NCBI GenBank assembly: GCA_011525785.1
Contig: WYBT01000032.1
Span: forward strand, 62,001 to 126,000
Reading direction: 5' to 3'
Length of the DNA stretch: 64,000 nucleotides
Source of the DNA: Planctomycetaceae bacterium
GTDB lineage: Bacteria > Planctomycetota > UBA1135 > GCA-002686595
How positions within the stretch are numbered: the first letter of the stretch is position 1; each line of letters starts with the position of its first letter. The notes under the pieces are model-generated. The model searched no databases, was not told where the DNA came from, and was given only the letters and a program-made list of their open reading frames with translations. Both the position numbers and the translations under genes were made by a program. Positions 55,512 through 64,000 of the stretch are shown in pieces.

Positions 55512-57095
55512 CTACGGGAGCGCCCAGGCCGGCACGCCGTCTCCGACGCCGAGCACCCAGCGCCCCCACAGCGTGAACACCGCCGTGATGAGCAGCACGC
55601 CCACGATGTCCACCACCAGTCCGACGCGCGCCATGGTGCGGATCGGAACCAGGCCGCTGGAGAACACGACTGCGTTGGGAGGCGTCCCGACCGGCAACAT
55701 GAAGCCGCAGGAGGCCGCGACCGTCGCCGGGAGCATCACCAGCCGCGGGTCGTAGCCGCCCTCGACCGCCGCGGCGGCCAGCACCGGCAGCGCGATCGCC
55801 GTGAGCGCCGTGTTCGAGGCGATCTCCGAGAGGAAGGTCATGAAGGCCGCGACCAGCGCGACCACGAGCCACGCCGGTCGATCGGCGAGCAGCGGGGCGA
55901 GCGCCTGGCCGAGCACGCGGTCGAGCCCCGAGCTCTGGAACCCGCGGGCGATGGCGAAGCCGCCGCCGAAGAGCAGCAGCACGTCCCAGGGCAGCTTGCC
56001 CGCGCTCTCCCAGTCGAGCAGCCGCACGCCGCGCGCGCGGTCGACCGGCAGTGCGAAGCACAAGAGACTCATGCTGATCGCCACCGTCGCGTCGGTGACG
56101 AAGGGCTTGAAGCGCTCGGCGCTGGCGAGGCCCAGCGTGCGCGCCTGGAATTCCGCCAGCGCCGGTCCCCAGCCGGGCACGGAGAAGCTGCCCAGGTCCA
56201 GCCCGCCGCGCGTGACCCACAGAAAGGCCGTGAGCGCGAACACCGCGGCCATCCAGCGCTCGCCGCGCGACATGGGCCCGAGCTTGGCGCGCTCGGCGGC
56301 GATCACATCGCGCGAGAGCACGCCGCGATCGTCGACGCGCAAGGTCACGCGCGTGAGCAGCAACCACAGCAGCACCAGGTACACGGCCGCGAACGGCAGC
56401 CAGACGCCGACCCAGCTCGCGAACGAGATCGTCGGCGCGTCGGGGAAGCTCGTGCGCAGCGCGCCGAGCAGCAGTTGGTTGGGCGCAGTCCCGACCGGCG
56501 TCGCCACGCCGCCGATCGAGGCCGCGTAGCCGATCCCCAGCAACATCGCCAACGCGAAGGGCGACGAGCGCTCGCCGCCGACGGTGGTGATCACCGCCAG
56601 CGCGATGGGATACATCATCAGCACCGCCGCGGTGTTGTTGATCCACAGCGAGACGAAGCCCGTCGCCACCACGAAGCCCAGCACCAGCCGGCGCGGCTGC
56701 ACGCCGAAAGCCGCCACGAGCGCGAGCGCCATGCGCCGGTGCACGCCCCAGCGCTCCAGTCCGCGCGCGACCATGATGGCGCCGAGGAACAGCAGCACCA
56801 GGTCGTCCATGTAGGCGCTCGAAACCTCGCGCGCCGGCAGCACGCCGAGCAGCGGGAACAGCGCGGCCGGGATCAGCGAAGCAGCGCCGAGCGGAATCGC
56901 CTGCGTGAGCCACAGCGTCGCGACCAGCGCCGTCACCGCGGCCGCGCGGCGCTGGAGCGGATCCAGTCCGGGAACGGGCAACAGCATGAGCCCTGAGAAG
57001 AACAGCCCGCCGAGCCACAACCCGATGCGCTGGAGACGCGGATCGGCGCCGTCTGCGCGCGCCGCGCTGTGCGCCAGCTCGAGTTCGTGGCTCAA
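55512..57095 (-). CDS. DASS/SLC13-family sodium-coupled carboxylate transporter
   Basis: 527 residues from TTG 57095; no ATG or GTG lies before the first membrane helix, and GGGGAC sits 5 bp upstream. About eleven membrane segments are visible. Both substrate/sodium motifs are present: LWINNTAAVLMMYPIA in the first half (NNT in place of SNT) and SEIASNTALTAIALPVLAA in the second. The helical-hairpin ends GGVATPVGTAPNQLLLG and LPVGTPPNAVVFSSGLV also match. It would import di- or tricarboxylates such as succinate or citrate with Na+. It is encoded 15 bp after cutA. Confidence 0.92.
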   Translation of the reverse strand: MSHELELAHSAARADGADPRLQRIGLWLGGLFFSGLMLLPVPGLDPLQRRAAAVTALVATLWLTQAIPLGAASLIPAALFPLLGVLPAREVSSAYMDDLVLLFLGAIMVARGLERWGVHRRMALALVAAFGVQPRRLVLGFVVATGFVSLWINNTAAVLMMYPIALAVITTVGGERSSPFALAMLLGIGYAASIGGVATPVGTAPNQLLLGALRTSFPDAPTISFASWVGVWLPFAAVYLVLLWLLLTRVTLRVDDRGVLSRDVIAAERAKLGPMSRGERWMAAVFALTAFLWVTRGGLDLGSFSVPGWGPALAEFQARTLGLASAERFKPFVTDATVAISMSLLCFALPVDRARGVRLLDWESAGKLPWDVLLLFGGGFAIARGFQSSGLDRVLGQALAPLLADRPAWLVVALVAAFMTFLSEIASNTALTAIALPVLAAAAVEGGYDPRLVMLPATVAASCGFMLPVGTPPNAVVFSSGLVPIRTMARVGLVVDIVGVLLITAVFTLWGRWVLGVGDGVPAWALP

Positions 57096-57110
57096 GGCGC
57101 GTCCCCGAGT

Positions 57111-57452
57111 TCAGCTCGTCTGCTCGCGCAGCCACTCCAGGTAGCGCGGCGCCACCTGCTCGGGCGAGAGCACGACCCACTCGGGCGTGTCGTACGGATG
57201 CAGCTGCGCGAACGCGCGCGCCAGCTCGTCGAGGCGCGCCGAGGTGGTCTTGATCACCAGCAGCACCTCGCGCGCCTCCTCCACGGCGCCCTTCCAGCGG
57301 TAGACACTGAGCGCCCCCTCGACGATGTTCACGCAGGCCACGAGCCGGCGCTCCACCAGTTCGCGCGCCAGCGCGCGCGCCGCCTGGAGATCGGAGTGCG
57401 TCGAGAGCACCACGGCCGCCTGCGCGGCTTGATCGCTTCGGTCGGCGTTCAC
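57111..57452 (-). CDS. cutA: Divalent-cation tolerance-like protein CutA
   Basis: 113 residues from GTG 57452. The CutA1 fold is clear: VVLSTHSDLQAARALARELVERRLVACVNIVEG (10-42), SVYRWKGAVEEAREVLLVIKTT and LHPYDTPEWVVLSPEQ. The family forms stable trimers; a role in copper tolerance was proposed but remains unsettled. It is divergent from proline dehydrogenase (94 bp between starts). Confidence 0.95.
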   Translation of the reverse strand: MNADRSDQAAQAAVVLSTHSDLQAARALARELVERRLVACVNIVEGALSVYRWKGAVEEAREVLLVIKTTSARLDELARAFAQLHPYDTPEWVVLSPEQVAPRYLEWLREQTS

Positions 57453-57546
57453 GGGGCGGCGATCCTAGCGCGCGCTCGCTGGCGACTGTGCTCCGCGGAG
57501 CGCGGAAGGAAATGGCGCACGGCGACCCCTACAATCTCCGGCCCCC

Positions 57547-58455
57547 ATGGCGCTTTTCGACGACTTGGTCCTGCGCACCCTGCCCTATGTCCCGCGCCCG
57601 ATCATGTGGCGCGTCGCCAAGCGCTACGTCGCCGGAGAGCGGCTCGAGGACGCCATCGCGGCGCTCGTGTCGCTGCGCGAACGCCAGCACCCCGGCATCA
57701 TCGACGTGCTCGGCGAGGACGTGAGCGGCGAAGCCCAGTCGCGCGCCGTGGTCGAGGAGTACAAGCAGGCCGCCGAAGCCGTGGTCGCCGCGCGCGTCGA
57801 CGCGTACGTCTCGGTCAAGCCCACGCACCTGGGGCTGCGCACATCGGAGAGCCTGTGCCTCGCGCTCTACCGCGAGCTCGCCGCCTTCTGCGCGGCGCGC
57901 AAGCTCTTCCTGCGCGTCGAGATGGAAGACCACACCACCACCGACGCCACGCTGCGCGTGTTCGAGGCCCTGCGCCCGGACTTCGCCAACGTCGGGATCG
58001 TGCTGCAGTCGCGGCTCAAGCGCACGCCCGAGGACATCCAACGCCTCGCGCCCGGCCCGCTCGACGTGCGCATGGTCAAGGGCATCTACCTCGAGCCGGC
58101 GCAGATCGCCCACACCGAGCCCGAGCCGATCCGCGCCGCCTACGTCGAGTGCGTGCGCGCCCTGTGGCAGCGCGGGGCCTCGGTCTCACTGGCGACGCAC
58201 GACGAGCGCATGGCCGCGCAGTGCTTCGCGCTCCTGCCCGAATTCGGCGCGCGCAAGCCGCGCTACGAGTTGCAGGTGCTGATGGGCGTGATGGAGCACC
58301 TCTGGGCGCGCTGGAAGAACGCCGGGCACACGGTGCGCGTGTACGTGCCCTTCGGTCCGCAGTGGCAGCCCTACAGCCTGCGCCGCCTGCGCAAGAACCC
58401 ACAGATGCTGCGCCACGTGATGCGCGCGGCGCTGGGGCTTTCGCGCCTGGGCTGA
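57547..58455 (+). CDS. Proline dehydrogenase
   Basis: 302 residues from ATG 57547, the length of monofunctional bacterial PRODH. The FAD-binding barrel shows VSVKPTHLGL (~95-104), FLRVEMEDHTTTDATL, VGIVLQSRLKRTPEDI, VRMVKGIYLEP, SLATHDERMAAQC, YELQVLMGV and VRVYVPFGPQWQPYSLRRLRKNP (C-terminal substrate helix). It oxidises proline to pyrroline-5-carboxylate and passes electrons to the membrane quinone pool. No P5C dehydrogenase is adjacent. Confidence 0.94.
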   Translation: MALFDDLVLRTLPYVPRPIMWRVAKRYVAGERLEDAIAALVSLRERQHPGIIDVLGEDVSGEAQSRAVVEEYKQAAEAVVAARVDAYVSVKPTHLGLRTSESLCLALYRELAAFCAARKLFLRVEMEDHTTTDATLRVFEALRPDFANVGIVLQSRLKRTPEDIQRLAPGPLDVRMVKGIYLEPAQIAHTEPEPIRAAYVECVRALWQRGASVSLATHDERMAAQCFALLPEFGARKPRYELQVLMGVMEHLWARWKNAGHTVRVYVPFGPQWQPYSLRRLRKNPQMLRHVMRAALGLSRLG

Positions 58456-58489
58456 GCCCGCGCGGCGCGCGAGGCCCTATGCGCGCGCG

Positions 58490-59251
58490 CTACTTGCCCA
58501 TCGCGAGGCGCCGCGCGAGCACTTCGCTCAGCGCGCCCGTGCGCACGATCTTCTCGGCCGTGATCTGGAAGTCGTAGGGCACGCGCCGCCAGGTCACGCG
58601 CTCGTCCTCGAGGATCGCGTAGCAGGCGCGATTGTCGCTGTCGCGCGGCTGGCCGACCGAACCCACGTTGACGAAGAAGCGCTTGCCCGGCGGAAGCTCG
58701 AGGGTGAGGTCCTCCGCGCCGTTGAGCCCGTGGAAGCGCAGGTTCTGATCGTGCAGACCGGGGTGGTGCGTGTGGCCGCCGAGCGCGACGCCCTCGAAGC
58801 TCTCGAAGATCGCGCGCAGCTTGTCGGGGTTGAGGTAGCCGTCGGTCGAGAGCACGTACTCGCGCACCGGATCGCGCGGGCTGCCGTGCACGAACAGGAA
58901 ACGGCCCTGCGCGTGCGACAGCGGCAAGCCGCGCAAGTACTTCCAGCGCGCCTTCTTGTCTGCAGAGGAGTACCAGGCCGGCTGCATGCGGCTGCGCGTG
59001 AACTCGATCGCGCCGCGCGCGTGCGGATTGAAGTCGGAGGCGTCGCGGAACAGCGCGTCGTCGTGGTTGCCCATCAGGCACAACTGACAGCGCTTGCGCA
59101 CCACGTCGACGCAGTACTCGGGCTCGGGCCCGTAGCCCACCACGTCGCCCAGGCAGTAGACCGCTTCGACGGACTGGCCGTCGATGTCCTTGAAGACCGC
59201 GTCCAGCGCTTCACGGTTGGAGTGCAGGTCGCTGATCAGCGCGATCCTCAT
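58490..59251 (-). CDS. YfcE/PrpE-like metallophosphoesterase
   Basis: 253 residues from ATG 59251, overlapping the stop of the DHH gene (ATGA). The calcineurin-type metal site is complete: ISDLHSNREAL (DxH), YCLGDVVGYGPEPEYC (GDxxGYGP), LMGNHDDAL (GNHD), FVHGSPRDP, and GGHTHHPGL (GHTH). The VVGYGPEP variant is typical of a group that acts on phosphodiesters or phosphoproteins in the cytoplasm. The substrate is unknown. Coupling to an NrnA-like gene suggests nucleotide or oligonucleotide turnover. Confidence 0.92.
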   Translation of the reverse strand: MRIALISDLHSNREALDAVFKDIDGQSVEAVYCLGDVVGYGPEPEYCVDVVRKRCQLCLMGNHDDALFRDASDFNPHARGAIEFTRSRMQPAWYSSADKKARWKYLRGLPLSHAQGRFLFVHGSPRDPVREYVLSTDGYLNPDKLRAIFESFEGVALGGHTHHPGLHDQNLRFHGLNGAEDLTLELPPGKRFFVNVGSVGQPRDSDNRACYAILEDERVTWRRVPYDFQITAEKIVRTGALSEVLARRLAMGK

Positions 59252-60255
59252 CGCGGCGCGGCCTCCACCTGCTCGAGTTGCGCCAGCGCTGCGGCGACGA
59301 TGCGCGCGCGCACGTCCTCCAGCGCTCCCGTCAGCGTGGCGCCCGAGGCCTTGGCGTGTCCACCGCCGCCGAAGCCCTTGGCGAGCCGGTGCACGTCGAA
59401 CTCCGTCTTGCTGCGCGCGGAGAGCTTGACCTGGCCGCCCTCGAGCTCGCGCAGGAACAGCACGACCTCGACGCGCCCGACGGCGCGCAGGATGTCGAGC
59501 ACGTCGTCGCCGTCGGGCAACTCCGCCTCGCCCGGCTTGGGCAGGGGCAGCGCCACCACGGCGATGCGTCCGTCGCCGGAGTACTCGAGCGCCGCCAGAG
59601 CGCGCGCGACGCCCAGCGGCTGGGCGCGCGAGTTGCGCTGGTAGATGGCCGAGTAGATCGGCGCGGGCGCCACGCCGCTGGCCACGATCTCGCTGGCGAT
59701 CGCAAAGGTCTCGGCGTCGGTGTTGGAGTACTTGAACCAGCCCGTGTCGGTGACCAGCGCCGTGAAGACCCCGCGCGCGATGCGAGCGTCGAGCGCGACG
59801 CCCAGCTCGCGTGCGATGCGGCGCACGAGCACGCCGGTCGCGCTGGCGCGCATGTCGACGTAGCACGCGTCCCACCAGGGCTCGCCGTGGAACAGATGAT
59901 GGTCGACGACCAGCTTGCGCGAGCGCGCGGCGCGCAACGCGGCCTCCATCGCACCGGTGCGCGAGAGCTCGCAGAAGTCGAGCGTCACAGCCAGGTCATG
60001 GGCCGGGAGGTCGCCGCCCTTGAACACGCCGAAGCGCACGTCGCGCTCGAGGTAGTCGAGCTGCGGCTGGACCGGATCGGGATTGACGATCCAGACCGAC
60101 TTGCCGAGGCGCTCGAGCACGGCCGCCAGCGCCGCCTGGGAGCCCAGGCAGTCGCCGTCGGGGCGCATGTGCCCGCACAGGAGCACGCGCGAGCAACTCC
60201 GGAGCAACTCGAGCGCCCGAGCACGCTCCGCGGCATCTTGACTGGATTGGGGCAT
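59248..60255 (-). CDS. NrnA-like DHH/DHHA1 phosphoesterase
   Basis: 335 residues from ATG 60255. The DHH domain has LLCGHMRPDGDCLGSQAAL (usual GHxNPDGDxxGS), VTLDFCELSRTGAME, LVVDHHLFH (DHH) and ALVTDTGWFKYSNTDAET. The DHHA1 domain has KLSARSKTEFDVHRLAKGFGGGGHAKASGATL. These proteins degrade nano-RNA or cleave cyclic dinucleotide products and pAp. Which applies here cannot be told. It is upstream of and overlaps the metallophosphoesterase gene. Confidence 0.94.
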   Translation of the reverse strand: MPQSSQDAAERARALELLRSCSRVLLCGHMRPDGDCLGSQAALAAVLERLGKSVWIVNPDPVQPQLDYLERDVRFGVFKGGDLPAHDLAVTLDFCELSRTGAMEAALRAARSRKLVVDHHLFHGEPWWDACYVDMRASATGVLVRRIARELGVALDARIARGVFTALVTDTGWFKYSNTDAETFAIASEIVASGVAPAPIYSAIYQRNSRAQPLGVARALAALEYSGDGRIAVVALPLPKPGEAELPDGDDVLDILRAVGRVEVVLFLRELEGGQVKLSARSKTEFDVHRLAKGFGGGGHAKASGATLTGALEDVRARIVAAALAQLEQVEAAPR

Positions 60256-60420
60256 GGACGGTGGTGGTGGCGTTGCTCCGAGCGCCGTGCCGCTGAGCGC
60301 TCGCGCGGGAGGCAACTTAGCCGACAGGGTAGCGCTCGCACAGCGCGCACGGTCGCACGCGCTGACGACGCGCCTCGACGCGCGAAGCCCCGTCAGCGGC
60401 GACGGGGGCGCGCGCGGAAC

Positions 60421-61638
60421 TCAGCGCGCTCGCGGATGGGCCCGCCGGCCGCCGACCCAAACGGATTCGATACCGACCGCACGGTCGAGCAAGGCCTCGA
60501 GCGCCTCGCCGCGCGAGCGCACTCGGCAGCCGTAGGCCGCGAAGTCCGCCAGCGCGCCGGGCGAGAGCTCGCCCAGTTGGCCGCGCTGTCCGAGCGCCTG
60601 CGCGCCGCCGACGGTCGCGGCGTCGATCAGCTGCTCGAGCTCCAACCCGGGCGCGGCCGCGCGCGCGAGCCGCAGTTCGCGGCGCAGGTCGAGCGACTCG
60701 TTGCTCGCGAGCGAGTCGGTGCCGAGCGCCAGCGTGCAGCCCGCGCGCAAGTAGCGACGCCAATCGAACGGCGCCCGGCCGAACCATTGGTGGGAACCCG
60801 GGCAGTGAACGACCACGGCGCCGGCGCGCGCGATGCGCTCGGGCTCTCCACGCAGCGGATGGTTGCCGTGCACGAGCGCGAGCGGCGCGCGGAGAAGTCC
60901 CGCGTCGGCCAGCCAGTCGAGCCCCGAGCGACGTGGAGAGGGACCGAGCAGCGCCGCGAGCGGTCCGCCGCCCGAGCGCAGCCACTCGACCTCTTCCTGG
61001 GTCTCGGACCAGTGCACGGCTACCGGCGCCGCACGCCGCTGCGCCAGTTCTGCGACCCGGCGCGCCAACGCGGGACTCACGGTGAAGGGCGCGTGGGGAC
61101 TGAAGCCCTCGCGCAAGTGCACGCCGCTGCGCAGACGCCGTCGCACCCGCGCCAGCGCCGCCTCCGTCCGCGTCGAATCGTGGGCGTCGAGCAACTCGCG
61201 CATGGCCCACAGACGCAGGGGAACGCGCGCGCCGATCCGCGCCGCTGCGCCGGTCGAGTCGATGTCGGCCAGCGCGGTGACGCCCGACAGCAGGCTCGCG
61301 CGCGCTCCGTCGAGCACGGCAGCTTCGAACTGTGCGGTCGTGCAGCGGGCCTTCGCGGCCAGCACGGATCGCACCCAGGCGCCGAAGTGCTCTCCGCGCG
61401 CAGTGCGTCCTGCGAGCGCGCCCAGCTCCAAGTGGGCGTGGGCATTGACCCAGCCCGGTGCGAGCAGCACGTCCCCCAGGTCCACGCGGCGCGAGGCGCG
61501 CCCTGCGGCTCGGGCCACCGCGCCGCGCCCGCGGGCCACAGCCACCACTCGCCCGGCGCTGATGCTCAGTCCACCCTCGCCGCACCAGCGGTCGGAGCGC
61601 AGCAAGAGCGCGCGCGCCGTCAGCAGGAGTTCGCTCAT
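60421..61638 (-). CDS. Amidohydrolase-family deaminase (aminofutalosine deaminase/chlorohydrolase-like)
   Basis: 405 residues from ATG 61638. The metal-dependent amidohydrolase barrel has NAHAHLEL (HxH, ~residue 65), FSPHAPFTVSP, HWSETQEEVEWL, LVHGNHPLRGEPERIAR and LALGTDSLASNESLDLRRELRLA (catalytic Asp). GTDSLASNESLD is typical of the aminofutalosine deaminase and related ATZ/TRZ group, so futalosine-route menaquinone synthesis is a candidate role. No other mqn gene is present in the window, so guanine or other purine deamination remains possible. It lies 165 bp upstream of the DHH gene on the same strand. Confidence 0.85.
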   Translation of the reverse strand: MSELLLTARALLLRSDRWCGEGGLSISAGRVVAVARGRGAVARAAGRASRRVDLGDVLLAPGWVNAHAHLELGALAGRTARGEHFGAWVRSVLAAKARCTTAQFEAAVLDGARASLLSGVTALADIDSTGAAARIGARVPLRLWAMRELLDAHDSTRTEAALARVRRRLRSGVHLREGFSPHAPFTVSPALARRVAELAQRRAAPVAVHWSETQEEVEWLRSGGGPLAALLGPSPRRSGLDWLADAGLLRAPLALVHGNHPLRGEPERIARAGAVVVHCPGSHQWFGRAPFDWRRYLRAGCTLALGTDSLASNESLDLRRELRLARAAAPGLELEQLIDAATVGGAQALGQRGQLGELSPGALADFAAYGCRVRSRGEALEALLDRAVGIESVWVGGRRAHPRAR

Positions 61639-61703
61639 GAAATGGGAAGCGGGCGCCCGCGAGCGCCCGCTTGGAGTCCTTCAGCTGCCGTGTGCGCCGG
61701 GCG

Positions 61704-64000
<2,297 letters not shown>

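Overview
The window is a GC-rich (roughly 70%), gene-dense bacterial chromosome segment with about 50 protein genes. I see no tRNA, rRNA, CRISPR array, insertion sequence or phage gene. Several traits point to Planctomycetota. An ECF sigma factor of the planctomycete type sits beside a Ser/Thr kinase. A phosphohydrolase is fused to TPR repeats. Large secreted proteins share C-terminal modules with a CTAG...SNAL pattern, which I associate with marine planctomycete isolates. The phylum call is inference from protein style, not from a marker gene.

Left part (1-23.1 kb). Two divergent peptide-binding proteins flank the head of a tightly overlapping oppABCDF operon (644-6516). A broken remnant of a secreted-protein C-terminus and an intact secreted protein with the same module follow. 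Next come the ECF sigma factor and kinase (8439-10909). On the minus strand lies ychF, then a thioredoxin-TPR gene translationally coupled to modA-modB-modC (10920-15542). An MBOAT/AlgJ-like pair for polysaccharide O-acetylation (15626-18648), ridA and coaD follow. Divergent from coaD is a comEC gene with an unusually long disordered insert.

Middle part (23.1-48.5 kb). A gene-poor 0.85-kb stretch precedes a HEAT-repeat secreted protein. Then come a PaaZ/BoxD-type aldehyde dehydrogenase, a membrane protein of unknown role, a 2,4-dienoyl-CoA-reductase-like SDR and murQ. A serine hydrolase and a zinc amidase lie opposite murQ; together the three suggest cell-wall fragment turnover. A minus-strand block carries a YjbR-like protein, the phosphohydrolase-TPR lipoprotein, two paralogous beta-helix surface proteins and a large secreted protein. 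A fifth secreted protein with the shared module lies divergently. An arsS-type radical SAM gene with its AhpD-like partner and a comM-like gene come next. A lower-GC patch (46.1-48.5 kb) holds a carboxypeptidase-regulatory-like membrane protein and a small cysteine-rich secreted protein with a 15-C tract in its upstream region.

Right part (48.5-64 kb). A four-gene tripartite efflux operon (outer-membrane factor, MacA-like adaptor, ATPase, MacB-like permease) is preceded by a striking array of alternating long hairpins. Then follow an unknown exported protein, a DASS-family transporter, cutA, proline dehydrogenase, a metallophosphoesterase overlapping an NrnA-like DHH phosphoesterase, an amidohydrolase, and the C-terminal part of a very large glycine-rich surface protein that runs off the right edge.

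The most interesting items are the shared C-terminal module of the secreted proteins (a candidate sorting or attachment domain), the hairpin array upstream of the efflux operon, and the poly-C tract upstream of the cysteine-rich gene.
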